Numbered from the stretch's first letter, positions 24,398 through 32,985 are shown. The stretch: DNA of 45,471 bases from CALFVT01 sp964513675 (GCA_964513675.1 CAZEOD010000020.1:1-45471), one strand, 5' to 3'. Notes: generated by a model not told the origin, from the letters alone. A program made the numbers and translations.

Positions 24398-25863
24398 GCC
24401 ATATAAAATTAACAGGTCAGTCCTTTGTCGGCGGGAATTGGACGGCCGGTGAGGCAGCCTCATTTGAAAGTATTAACCCATCTGACAGCTCATCTTTATG
24501 GGGCGGGCAGGCGGCATCGACGGCGCAAGTTGAGGCTGCGTTTACTGCGGCGAAGGCTGCTTTTAAAGCTTGGTCACAAACATCTTTAAAGGCGCGTTTG
24601 GCCTGCGTGCAAAGATTTAAAGACTTGGCGGCAGAGCACCGGGCAGAGATGGCGGCGCTTATTGCCCGCGAAACAGGAAAGCTTTTATGGGATGCGAACG
24701 GGGAAGCGGGCGCATTGGCGGCTAAGGTTGATATATCGGCTAAATCTTATGATGACCGCACGGGCGCTTCGGTGAAAGATGTTGCTTTTGGACGGGCCGA
24801 ATTACGGCACCGCGCCCACGGCGTTATGGCCGTATTAGGGCCGTATAATTTTCCAGCGCATTTGCCGAACGGCCAAATCATTCCGGCTTTAATTGCGGGT
24901 AATACGGTTGTATTTAAACCCAGTGAACATACCCCTGCTGTCGGTGAGGCTTTAATGCAGCTATATGCGCAGGGGGGATTTCCAAAAGGCGTTGTCAATA
25001 TGGTGCAAGGCGCGCGCGATGTCGGCGGCGCGATTTTAGACAACCCGCAGCTTGTCGTTTTGCTTTTTACAGGTTCTGCAAAAACGGGGGCGTTTATTCA
25101 TAAATATTTCGGCGGACGTCCGGAGATTGTTCTCGCCTTGGAGATGGGCGGGAATAACCCGCTAATTATTTGGGACGTGAAAGATGTGAAAGCGGCTGTG
25201 AGTCTTGCGGTTCAGTCGGGCTTTATCACATCGGGCCAGCGCTGCACTTGTGCGCGGCGATTAATCATCCCGAAGGGCGCGGCGGGCGATGCCATTGTTC
25301 AGGAGCTAATGGCGCAGATTAAAGCGCTTAAAATTGGGCCGTGGGATAGCGCGGCGGCCAATATTGGGCCGCTAATTAGCGGCGATATTGCGAGCTCTGT
25401 AGGGACCGCCGCGATAAAACTTGTCGCAAAAGGGGCGACGCCTCTGATATCATCTGAAATTGATATCGCCCAAGGCGATGCCTTTTTGAAACCGGGGCTT
25501 TATGATGTGACGGGATGTGATGTTGCGGATGAAGAGATTTTTGGCCCGCTTTTGCAGCTTATTCGCGTAGAAGATTGGGAGGCCGCGATTGCGCAGGCTA
25601 ATAATACGCGCTTTGGTCTCGCGGCCGGGTTAGTGTCTGATGATGTCTCATTATGGGAAGATTTTAGCCGTCAAATTCGGGCCGGCGTTGTGAATTTTAA
25701 CCGCCCAACAACGGGGGCCGCAGGGTTTTTACCCTTTGGCGGGCCGGGCCTATCGGGGAATCATAATCCGGGGGCATATTATGCCGCAGATTTTTGTGCG
25801 TGGCCGATGGCATCGCAAGTGGCGGATGCGGCGCAATATAGCCCGCTTGAGGGGTCAAAATAA
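24394..25863 (+). CDS. astD: N-succinylglutamate 5-semialdehyde dehydrogenase
   Basis: NAD-dependent oxidation of succinylglutamic semialdehyde to N-succinylglutamate. 489 aa, aldehyde dehydrogenase superfamily. Catalytic cysteine in SGQRCTCARR, general-base glutamate in ALEMGGNNP, cofactor segment VLGPYNFPAHLPNGQI and VVFKPSEHTP, late EEIFGPLLQLIRV. ATG 24394 overlaps the astA stop (ATGA); ATG 24385 in the same frame would add three residues. Its stop overlaps the astB start (TAATG). Confidence 0.94.
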   Translation: MSHIKLTGQSFVGGNWTAGEAASFESINPSDSSSLWGGQAASTAQVEAAFTAAKAAFKAWSQTSLKARLACVQRFKDLAAEHRAEMAALIARETGKLLWDANGEAGALAAKVDISAKSYDDRTGASVKDVAFGRAELRHRAHGVMAVLGPYNFPAHLPNGQIIPALIAGNTVVFKPSEHTPAVGEALMQLYAQGGFPKGVVNMVQGARDVGGAILDNPQLVVLLFTGSAKTGAFIHKYFGGRPEIVLALEMGGNNPLIIWDVKDVKAAVSLAVQSGFITSGQRCTCARRLIIPKGAAGDAIVQELMAQIKALKIGPWDSAAANIGPLISGDIASSVGTAAIKLVAKGATPLISSEIDIAQGDAFLKPGLYDVTGCDVADEEIFGPLLQLIRVEDWEAAIAQANNTRFGLAAGLVSDDVSLWEDFSRQIRAGVVNFNRPTTGAAGFLPFGGPGLSGNHNPGAYYAADFCAWPMASQVADAAQYSPLEGSK

Positions 25864-27200
25864 TGTCCTATTTCGAAGCTAATTTTGACGGGCTAATGGG
25901 GCCAACCCATAATTACGGCGGCTTATCCGATGGCAATCTTGCCTCGGCCACCCATGCGGGCCTCACATCTCGCCCGCGCGAAGGGGCGCTTCAAGGGCTT
26001 GAGAAAATGGCGCATATGCATAGCAAAGGCCTTAAGCAAGGCTGGCTACCGCCGCATCAACGGCCCTTTCTGCCTTTCTTGAGACAGATTGGGTTTACGG
26101 GCAGCGATGAAAATTTATGGGAGCAAGGCTGGGCTAAGGCGCCGCAAATCATGAAAAACATGCTCTCGGCCTCGCCGATGTGGTGCGCCAATGCTGCCAC
26201 TGTTAGCCCCTCTGTGGATACTGCGGATGGCCGCCTCCATTTAACGCCGGCGAATCTGTCGACAATGCTGCATAGATCAGTTGAAGGGGAGCAAACACAA
26301 AGAGCGCTGGGCGCCGCTTTTCCTTTTGCGGCTGTTCATGCCCCGCTGCCTATGCAAAGCCTGATGGCGGATGAAGGCGCGGCGAACCATGTCCGTTTAT
26401 GCGGCGCACGCGGCGCGCAAGGCGTTGAGCTATTTGTCTATGGTCGAGATGGGTTTAAGGGGCAGAATACGGCTTTCCCTGCGCGGCAAACGTTGCAATC
26501 CGTTCGCGCTATCGCTCTGCAACATGGCCTGCGCCCTGAGCATGTTATATTTGCGCAGCAAAGCGAGACAGCGATTGAATCGGGAGCTTTTCACAATGAT
26601 GTTGTCTGCGTAGGGGCGCTGCAAACATTATTTTATCACCAAGACGCTTTTGCGTACACTTCCAAAATGCAAGCTGATATAACGGCGGCCGCTGCGGGGC
26701 TGTTTGAGCCTATTTTCATCGAAGTGTCGCGCGATGATGTGTCTTTAAAGGACGCGATTTCCTCTTATTTATTTAATTCCATGTTGGTGCAATTCCCGCA
26801 GCAAGACCGCTTAACGCTTATCGCGCCAATGGAGACAAAAGAGATGGAGAGCACGGCGCGCTATTGTGAGGCGCTGACCGCAAGTCAGTCGTCGATTGGT
26901 GAGGTAATTTATGTCGATGTGCGCCAGAGTATGCGCAACGGCGGAGGGCCTGCATGTTTACGGCTTCGCGTTGCATTATCCGAGCGCGAATGGGCGCAGA
27001 CAAAGCCGGAGATGAAATTTAATGACCAGACTCATTCTGCGCTTAAATCTTGGGCCGAGCGCCATTACCGCGAAGAGCTTTCACCTAGCGATCTTCGTGA
27101 TCCGTCTTTGATACGAGAGAGCTTTACGGCGCTTGATGAACTTACGCAGATTATGACCTTAGGGCCGCGTTTTTATCCATTTCAGCGCAGTGGTGCTTAG
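25863..27200 (+). CDS. astB: N-succinylarginine dihydrolase
   Basis: Splits N2-succinylarginine into succinylornithine, two ammonia and CO2. 445 aa, pentein fold like arginine deiminase. FDGLMGPTHNYGGLSDGN at the start, HNDVVCVG (catalytic His) and NGGGPACLRLRV (catalytic Cys) are all in place. It is the last gene of the operon. No astC transaminase lies here; an ArgD-like aminotransferase elsewhere could supply that step. The stop lies in a 13-bp tandem repeat shared with the end of convergent phhA. Confidence 0.96.
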   Translation: MSYFEANFDGLMGPTHNYGGLSDGNLASATHAGLTSRPREGALQGLEKMAHMHSKGLKQGWLPPHQRPFLPFLRQIGFTGSDENLWEQGWAKAPQIMKNMLSASPMWCANAATVSPSVDTADGRLHLTPANLSTMLHRSVEGEQTQRALGAAFPFAAVHAPLPMQSLMADEGAANHVRLCGARGAQGVELFVYGRDGFKGQNTAFPARQTLQSVRAIALQHGLRPEHVIFAQQSETAIESGAFHNDVVCVGALQTLFYHQDAFAYTSKMQADITAAAAGLFEPIFIEVSRDDVSLKDAISSYLFNSMLVQFPQQDRLTLIAPMETKEMESTARYCEALTASQSSIGEVIYVDVRQSMRNGGGPACLRLRVALSEREWAQTKPEMKFNDQTHSALKSWAERHYREELSPSDLRDPSLIRESFTALDELTQIMTLGPRFYPFQRSGA

Positions 27201-27226
27201 GAGTGGTGCTTAGGAGTGGCGCTTAG
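27188..27226. repeat. Three 13-bp tandem repeats across two convergent stop codons
   Basis: CAGTGGTGCTTAG, GAGTGGTGCTTAG and GAGTGGCGCTTAG lie back to back. Each unit carries TAG on the plus strand and TAA on the minus strand; the first supplies the astB stop and the third the phhA stop. Confidence 0.9.
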
Positions 27227-28113
27227 ATAGCCTTTGCAATTTCTGCGGCGGCAAGGCCGCCAGATTTGGCATAGCTTTGCGTGCCGTGCGTGTAGACATG
27301 GTCGCTCGGTAGAATATCCGCTGGATTGAAGGTCTGCTCATGCGCATCAAGGGCTTTATAGGCTGGAACAAAATCCTGAATTGTTGTCTCAACAAGCTCA
27401 TCGAATGAGTTTATGACGAAATAAACCTCCTGCAAATCATCAATGCGGTAGCTCGTTTGTAAAACACGTTTCAAATCAAATTTTAAGCGGTGAGGGGAGT
27501 CTGATAAGACGCTGAATTTGCTTTCTGTGAAAGATGAGGACATGCCCGCGCCGTAAATTTTGAAACCGTCTTCCGTTTTCATCAGGCCATATTCAACCGT
27601 GTACCAGTAAATCCGCGCAAGATTTTTAAGCCGTCCATATTTTTTGGCCTTCAACCCGCCCTTGCCATATGCTTGCATGTAATCAGCAAATTTTTGTTGG
27701 GTTAAAAGCGGCACATGGCCGAAGACATCATGAAAAATATCTGGCTCTTCGATGTAATCAAGTTGTTCGGGTTTGCGAATAAACCGTCCAGCTGGAAAAC
27801 GGCGATTGGCGAGATGTTCGAAAAACACCTCATCGGGAACTAACTCAGGCACAGTGACGACTTTCCATCCCGTCATCGCCATTAATTTTTCATTGAGCTT
27901 GGCCAAATCTGGGATACCGCCTTCATTCAGGTTTAGCGCTTGGAGGCCTGCGTAAAACTCCGGCACGGCATGATCGGCGAGGACTTTAATTTGGCGGTCA
28001 TAAAGCTGACGCCAGACGTCATGTTCATCATCTGTGTAGCGGGCCCATTTTTGCTCAATGGTAAAATCGGCAGCAGGGGTTTGCTCCGCAATGACGGGAT
28101 CAAATATGGCCAT
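27223..28113 (-). CDS. phhA: Phenylalanine 4-monooxygenase
   Basis: Tetrahydrobiopterin- and iron-dependent hydroxylation of phenylalanine to tyrosine. 296 aa, monodomain bacterial type. Iron ligands: IFHDVFGHVP (two His) and the Glu in YWYTVEYGL. Pterin region around FIRKPEQLDY. No N-terminal ACT domain. AGGAG lies 7 nt before the ATG (complement of 28111-28113). It converges on the AST operon and is divergent from the M48 gene. The partner pterin-carbinolamine dehydratase is not in the window. Confidence 0.96.
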   Translation of the reverse strand: MAIFDPVIAEQTPAADFTIEQKWARYTDDEHDVWRQLYDRQIKVLADHAVPEFYAGLQALNLNEGGIPDLAKLNEKLMAMTGWKVVTVPELVPDEVFFEHLANRRFPAGRFIRKPEQLDYIEEPDIFHDVFGHVPLLTQQKFADYMQAYGKGGLKAKKYGRLKNLARIYWYTVEYGLMKTEDGFKIYGAGMSSSFTESKFSVLSDSPHRLKFDLKRVLQTSYRIDDLQEVYFVINSFDELVETTIQDFVPAYKALDAHEQTFNPADILPSDHVYTHGTQSYAKSGGLAAAEIAKAI

Positions 28114-28161
28114 ATCCAGTCTCCTGATAATGCGGCTAGGTGATACGCGGATGAAAATTAT

Positions 28162-28179
28162 CTATATGGCTATATATAC
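28162..28179 (-). promoter_or_regulatory. CTATATGG-CTATATATAC motif upstream of phhA
   Basis: Two CTATAT words abut each other 49-66 bp before the phhA start, similar to those before the arginine catabolic operon. A shared amino-acid-responsive regulator is possible but unproven. Confidence 0.28.
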
Positions 28180-28299
28180 AGATGATTTTGCGGCGCAATA
28201 GGCAATTAAAATAAAAATATTGTGATTATTAGGCATATTAGGATAAATTTTACCAAATCACCGCGCTGGCGGTCTCGCTATGCAGCGAATACTGCAATG

Positions 28300-28319
28300 C
28301 AGCCCTGTCAAAAGGGCTG
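28300..28319. other. Hairpin in the phhA/M48 divergent region
   Basis: CAGCCCT-N6-AGGGCTG, a perfect 7-bp stem, 46 bp before the M48 start. A smaller repeat TGCAG/CTGCA precedes it. No T-run follows. It may be an operator or a leader stem; no function is claimed. Confidence 0.4.
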
Positions 28320-28365
28320 ATAATCGGCTATAGTTGAAATCTAGGATTTAAATTGGGAGGATAAT

Positions 28366-29292
28366 ATGTGCGGATGTCATGATATAGACGGAGTCCATGA
28401 TGCGGAAACAGATAAGATGTTGGCGCGTCGCCGTTTAGTCCAAGGCTTGGCAGCTGGCGGTCTGATGACAGCCACAGCAGGATTGTCGGGCTGTTCAACA
28501 AATCCGGAAACAGGCGAGCCTCAGTTTCTTTTGGTAGGCGATTCTCAGCTATCTCAAATGGCCGCATCGTCTTGGGCTGATGCCAAGTCTAAAACGCCAA
28601 CATCGAATGATCCGCGATATACGCGGCGCCTTAAAACGATTGGCGGGCGGATTGCGCGCGGTGCAAATAAGCATAATGAAGCATGGGATTACGAAGTTTT
28701 CGATCAAGATACACGAAATGCTTTTGTCCTGCCGGGTAACCGCGTGGGATTTTATAAGGGCATGATGGATTTTGCCGATAATGATGACCAAATCGCCGGC
28801 ATTATGGGCCATGAGGTTGGGCATGTCACAGGACGCCATGCGGCGGCGCGCGTCAGTCAGCAAATGGCGGGGCAACTCGCCGTTGTTGGCGGTACAATCC
28901 TTGGAGGCTCGCAAATGCAAAAACGCTGCCGAAATTTACCCGCGAACCAGCAGCGCGCGTGCTTGCAGCGTGCGTCACAAAATACGCGGCTGATTAATGG
29001 TGCGCTAGGCATGGGCCTGACATTAGGTGTTTTACTGCCGTTCTCTCGTAAGCATGAAAGCCAGTCAGATCTTCTTGGCGCGAAATATATGCATAAAGCC
29101 GGCTATGACCCTTATCAGTCTGTCCGCTTATGGGAGAAAATGGCGGAAAGCTCTCCGAGCCGTCAGCCAGAGCTTTTATCGACTCATCCCGACCCCGCAC
29201 GCCGTGCGCGCGATTTGCATAATTATATTAAAGCGCAAGAAAATTTGGGTAGCCAAGGCTGGGAAAGCATAAAATTTGATAGAAAAGCGTAA
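28366..29292 (+). CDS. M48-family zinc metalloprotease, Tat-type lipoprotein
   Basis: 308 aa. The N-terminus MCGCHDIDG precedes a twin-arginine-like signal (ARRRLVQGLAAGG) that ends in the lipobox LSGC, so a lipidated periplasmic protease exported by Tat is predicted. Zinc motif GHEVGHVTGRHAA (HEXXH) and the third-ligand glutamate in HESQSDLLG are intact. The STNPETGEPQFLL stretch is typical of LoiP/YcaL-like M48 lipoproteins involved in outer-membrane quality control. GGAGG lies 7 nt before ATG. tRNA-His follows after about 100 bp. Confidence 0.9.
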   Translation: MCGCHDIDGVHDAETDKMLARRRLVQGLAAGGLMTATAGLSGCSTNPETGEPQFLLVGDSQLSQMAASSWADAKSKTPTSNDPRYTRRLKTIGGRIARGANKHNEAWDYEVFDQDTRNAFVLPGNRVGFYKGMMDFADNDDQIAGIMGHEVGHVTGRHAAARVSQQMAGQLAVVGGTILGGSQMQKRCRNLPANQQRACLQRASQNTRLINGALGMGLTLGVLLPFSRKHESQSDLLGAKYMHKAGYDPYQSVRLWEKMAESSPSRQPELLSTHPDPARRARDLHNYIKAQENLGSQGWESIKFDRKA

Positions 29293-29396
29293 ATGCGCTA
29301 AATAAAGAGAGCGGGATAAGCTCAAAAATTCCACTTATTCTATCAAATACAGGGTTGAAGCTCTTCGGGGCTTCGGCTAAAGAGCGCTTCTAATGT

Positions 29397-29473
29397 GCCG
29401 CCTTAGCTCAGTTGGTTAGAGCGCTGGCTTGTGGAGCCAGAGGTCCTCAGTTCGAGCCTGAGAGGCGGTACCA
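29397..29473 (+). tRNA. tRNA-His (anticodon GTG), alphaproteobacterial type without G-1
   Basis: 77 nt with encoded CCA. Anticodon stem CTGGC/GCCAG around TTGTGGA (GTG), T arm CTCAG/CTGAG with TTCGAGC. Acceptor GCCGCCT pairs with AGGCGGT, so position 1 pairs as G-U. The base before position 1 is T, not G, and the discriminator base is A73, as in the known alphaproteobacterial variant. A weak TTGAAG-N17-CTAAAG promoter candidate lies at 29354-29382. Confidence 0.95.
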
Positions 29474-29519
29474 TTTCCCACAATCATTTTTGTCATGCTC
29501 TGCGTATCTCTTATGTTTT

Positions 29520-29536
29520 GTAAACGCTCCGTTTAC
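29520..29536 (+). promoter_or_regulatory. Inverted repeat GTAAACG-CTC-CGTTTAC upstream of the DUF2336 gene
   Basis: Perfect 7-bp arms with a 3-bp centre, 37 bp before the ATG and just upstream of TACTATA (29548). Looks like an operator or a short hairpin. Confidence 0.45.
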
Positions 29537-29573
29537 CATGTTCGTTTTACTATAAGCTGTAGCGTAGGATGGG

Positions 29574-30713
29574 ATGGGCGTGATTAAACATTTAAATGAA
29601 GATGATATTCGCAACGCGGTGCGTCATCCTGATGAAGGCCGTAGAGCGGCTGCGACACAAAAGATATGCCGGCAAATCCGTAAAGGCCTTTCGCCGGAAG
29701 ACCGCGATTTTGCGCTGAAAATCCTGCACCACATTATGACCGACACGGCCTCTATGGTGCGCCGCGCTTTGGCAGTGACCTTGCGCAACTCACCGGAATT
29801 GCCGCGCTCCATCGCCCGTAAATTAATCGCAGATATTGATAATATTGCGGTACCCGTTTTGCTCGAATCGCCTGTCTTGACCGATGATGATTTACGCAGC
29901 GTGCTAAGCTCGCGCGCGGCGGCCAAACTGCGGGCGATTGCGCAGCGCCCAAAGGTTAGCGGCGCGATTGTAGATGATGTCATTAGGCTGGGTGATAATA
30001 TTGCGATTGCTAATTTGGCGGCGAATGACGGTGCGGAGCTATCAGAGGCGACCGCACAGAAAATATTATCGCTGTATCAGAGTGATGATCTTATTAAAAA
30101 TGCCTTTATTAATCGCCATGATTTGCCGGTTGCGGTTGTTGAAAAGCTCCTTACGCTTGTGAGCGAGGAAGCGGCGTGGCAAATTAATAAACGCCATGCT
30201 TTGCCTGTTGATCTCGCGATTGATCTGGCGGGCCGCGCGCGCGAGCGCGCCTCGATGGAGCTGTTCGATCAGCTCTGGGTAAGCCGTGATTTAAGGGGGC
30301 TCGTGGCCCGTATTCATGAACAAGGCCGGTTGACTCCGTCTTTGATTATTCGCGCGGCGGGCTGCGGATTAATCGCTTTCACGGAACATGCGCTATCAGT
30401 AAGCGGGCAGGTGCCCTTTGGTAAAGCGCGATTAATGCTGCATGATACAGGGCCGTTTGGCGTGAAGGCACTGGGTATTCGGGCGGGATTAACCGCGCTG
30501 CAAATACGTGTGCTGCGCGCGGCCTGTGTGATCTATCGTGATCTTGAGGAAACAGGATATGCGCAAACTCGCGAGCAGTTTCAAGCGCGGATGATTGAGC
30601 GCCTCATGAGTTTATCATTGCCATGGAGCGAGGATGAGCAGTCATGGTTTATGGAACGGCTTGATGGCTGTCATGACAGCTTCCTCGCCATGCCATATGA
30701 GCAAGCGACATAA
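29574..30713 (+). CDS. DUF2336 helical-repeat protein
   Basis: 379 aa, all-helical with HEAT-like periodicity: repeated DLP, LP and VS turns such as RHDLPVAVVEKLLTLV and KRHALPVDLAIDLAG. No signal peptide or membrane segment, so it is cytoplasmic. This matches DUF2336, a family widespread in alphaproteobacteria and of unknown biochemical role. The first 100 residues (DDIRNAVRHPDEGRRAAA, TASMVRRALAVTL) carry the best-conserved repeats. It converges on nadK, with the two stop codons directly adjacent. No catalytic motif is visible. Confidence 0.85.
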   Translation: MGVIKHLNEDDIRNAVRHPDEGRRAAATQKICRQIRKGLSPEDRDFALKILHHIMTDTASMVRRALAVTLRNSPELPRSIARKLIADIDNIAVPVLLESPVLTDDDLRSVLSSRAAAKLRAIAQRPKVSGAIVDDVIRLGDNIAIANLAANDGAELSEATAQKILSLYQSDDLIKNAFINRHDLPVAVVEKLLTLVSEEAAWQINKRHALPVDLAIDLAGRARERASMELFDQLWVSRDLRGLVARIHEQGRLTPSLIIRAAGCGLIAFTEHALSVSGQVPFGKARLMLHDTGPFGVKALGIRAGLTALQIRVLRAACVIYRDLEETGYAQTREQFQARMIERLMSLSLPWSEDEQSWFMERLDGCHDSFLAMPYEQAT

Positions 30714-31493
30714 TTAGCTGGTAAATTGCTCTTGTAAGATTTTCTCATCTAGTCCGTGATGGGCGTCAAAAAGCAGCGTTAGGGATGTGTCCAAATCTTG
30801 GGCAATTTCAATGCGGTGAATACTGCGAATTTCTTGGCTATCGGCGGAGGCATTCACGGGGCGGCGATCTGGGTCAAGGACTTCAAATTCAACTTTTGCA
30901 TGGGCCTTTAGAAGGGCCCCGCGCCATCGCCGCGGCCGAAAAGCACTAATCGGCGTTAAGGCTAATATACCTGTGCCAACAGGGAGTACAGGCCCGTGAG
31001 CCGATAAGTTATAGGCCGTAGAGCCTACGGGGGTTGAGAGTAAAACGCCGTCTGCGATAAGTTTCTCAAGGCGGGTTCGGCCATCGACGATAATACGAAT
31101 ATGGGCCGCTTGTTGGGTTTGCCGATATAAAGAGACTTCATTAAAGGCAAGCTCTGTGAAATCGCCGCCGCGTGCGGTTGCTGTCATACGCAGCGGGTGT
31201 ATTGTGGTCGTTTCTGCGGCCGCAACACGCTCAGCAAGGTTTTCAAGGTTAAATTCATTCATTAAAAAACCAACAGTGCCGCGGTTCATGCCATAAATGG
31301 GCAGGCCGCGCTTTAGCAGCGGCATATGACGCCGCAATGTTTGCAGCATAAATCCATCCCCGCCAAGCGGCACCATAACATCAGCCTCGCCCGCGTCATG
31401 ATTACCGTAACGTTCGGTCAATTCCGCTAAAGCATGTTTGGCGTGAGGTTTTCCACTCGCCAAAAAGGCGTATTTTTTCAAAGTCTTTGACAT
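30714..31493 (-). CDS. nadK: NAD kinase
   Basis: ATP-dependent phosphorylation of NAD to NADP. 259 aa from the chosen start. The family motif VPLGGDGFML has its catalytic Asp near residue 46, followed by GMNRGTVGFLMNE and the substrate loop STPVGSTAYNLSAHGP. ATG (complement of 31491-31493) is preferred, since the longer frame adds 20 residues not typical of the family. A 10-bp palindrome CGTATATACG lies 9 bp upstream. NADP supply serves MetF, SDR and biosynthesis generally; no operon partner is seen. Confidence 0.93.
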   Translation of the reverse strand: MSKTLKKYAFLASGKPHAKHALAELTERYGNHDAGEADVMVPLGGDGFMLQTLRRHMPLLKRGLPIYGMNRGTVGFLMNEFNLENLAERVAAAETTTIHPLRMTATARGGDFTELAFNEVSLYRQTQQAAHIRIIVDGRTRLEKLIADGVLLSTPVGSTAYNLSAHGPVLPVGTGILALTPISAFRPRRWRGALLKAHAKVEFEVLDPDRRPVNASADSQEIRSIHRIEIAQDLDTSLTLLFDAHHGLDEKILQEQFTS

Positions 31494-31579
31494 ATCAATC
31501 CCGTATATACGTCGTATGTAAACAGAGTAAGAGGTCATATACATAAAAGACAAGAAATATAATAAATAGGGTTTGGTTT

Positions 31580-32395
31580 ATGGGGGGAGTGCGGCCTCTA
31601 TGCTGCGGCGGGTTTGCTGCGTCTTTATTGTTGTGCGCTCCTCTGGCTGAGGCGGGGGCTTGGACGCTGGATCTTGGGCAACGGCAGGTTATTTCCTCAC
31701 TTGTGATTGATCGGGCTAATCGCCAATTTGGGCCGGAGCTTGATCGGGACGCGAGCCCTAATTTCAGTAAAATTGAATCTGGTTTTTATGTCGAATATGG
31801 GGTCAGGCCTGATTTAACCGTCATTGGACAAGCGGCCTATCAAACGGTGAGTTTTGATAATGGCACGGAGCAAACAAATTTTGACGGCTTCGGTAATCTG
31901 TCCTTGGGTCTGCGATATGCTATAGTGCAAACGGATAAACATGTTGTCTCAGCCGAAGTGCACGGCATTATAAATGGCGGCGGTGAAGATATTCCAGATG
32001 GTGATTTCGGGCGCGGACAGACCTCGGTTGAATTTCGCGGGCTTTATGGGCGAAATGTAAAATTTGGCCGCAAAGACGGGTTTCTAGATGCGCAATTCGG
32101 TTTGCGGCCTCGGCTAAATAATGATCCGCTGGAGTGGCGTGTCGATATGAGCGCAGGCGTACAGGTGAGTGATAAATTATTACTCATTGGGCAGGGGTTT
32201 TATACGCAAAATAACGGCACAGACCGAAATCCGCTCGACCCTGTTCTACCGACAAAATCCATTAAAGCTCAGGCCTCATTTGTCTATTGGCTACGCCCCA
32301 AACATGGCTTTCAAATCGGCGCGTTTAAAACATTATGGGGCCAAAATGTCGTCGAGGAAGAGGCGCTGCTTATCGGACTATGGCAGCGCTTTTAG
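31580..32395 (+). CDS. Putative outer-membrane beta-barrel protein
   Basis: 271 aa. N-terminal Sec signal (about residues 1-25, ending near LAEAGA). After that it shows alternating hydrophobic strands with polar turns (FYVEYGVRPDLTVIGQAAYQ, GLRYAIVQ, GVQVSDKLLLIGQGFY) and a C-terminal phenylalanine in LIGLWQRF, the usual BAM recognition ending. It resembles small transporter-like porins of unknown substrate. It runs convergent with the cytochrome gene and is separated from it by 4 bp. The start and exact family are uncertain. Confidence 0.7.
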   Translation: MGGVRPLCCGGFAASLLLCAPLAEAGAWTLDLGQRQVISSLVIDRANRQFGPELDRDASPNFSKIESGFYVEYGVRPDLTVIGQAAYQTVSFDNGTEQTNFDGFGNLSLGLRYAIVQTDKHVVSAEVHGIINGGGEDIPDGDFGRGQTSVEFRGLYGRNVKFGRKDGFLDAQFGLRPRLNNDPLEWRVDMSAGVQVSDKLLLIGQGFYTQNNGTDRNPLDPVLPTKSIKAQASFVYWLRPKHGFQIGAFKTLWGQNVVEEEALLIGLWQRF

Positions 32396-32399
32396 AGAT

Positions 32400-32912
32400 T
32401 TATTTCGTCGTGCTGTGAAGATAGGCAATCACGGCTTTTCTATCATCTTCCTTCTTAAGGCCTACAAATGTCATGCGGTTGCCCGGAATGAAGTCTTTTG
32501 GCTTTGCGAGGTAAGCGTCAATATTTTCATCGCTCCAAACAAGGCTGCTGGCCTTAAAGGCCTTTGAATAGGCAAAGCCGTCTTTAGCGGCAATTTTTGC
32601 GCCCATAACGCCGTAAAGGTTCGGCCCAACGCGGTGACGCCCGCCGTCCTCTAAAGTGTGGCAGGCTTTACATTTACGGTAGACCTTTTTACCGAGAGCA
32701 AGCTGCGCCTCTTCGGCTGAGATATTTGTTTCAGCGGCGGCTGCGACCTGAATTGGCGCTGGAGCCGACTGTGTTTTCGGCGTTGCTGAGGCTGTATTGG
32801 CGCTATCGACGCCGCTATTTCCGCAAGCCATTAAAATTATTGCGGCGCTGCAAATGAGAGCTGCGCGCGGATTGAAACTTTCGATAGTTTCTTTAAGTCT
32901 TTGTTTTTTCAT
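32400..32912 (-). CDS. Membrane-tethered class I cytochrome c
   Basis: 170 aa. The N-terminal hydrophobic segment AALICSAAIILMAC has a lipobox-like LMAC, so it is probably a lipid- or membrane-anchored periplasmic protein. Haem site KCKACH (CXXCH) near residue 80, distal methionine in GNRMTFVGLK near 147, and YLAKPKDF and RHRVGPNLYGV as in mitochondrial-type cytochrome c2/c552. A linker of about 40 Ala/Pro/Thr residues separates anchor and haem domain. It is expected to carry electrons to a terminal oxidase. Confidence 0.93.
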   Translation of the reverse strand: MKKQRLKETIESFNPRAALICSAAIILMACGNSGVDSANTASATPKTQSAPAPIQVAAAAETNISAEEAQLALGKKVYRKCKACHTLEDGGRHRVGPNLYGVMGAKIAAKDGFAYSKAFKASSLVWSDENIDAYLAKPKDFIPGNRMTFVGLKKEDDRKAVIAYLHSTTK

Positions 32913-32985
32913 GAAAATAATTACCTTGCATGTTTTATTACAAAAGAGTTAACTGAATTTCTAACATCTTATTAGGAGGGTAATA

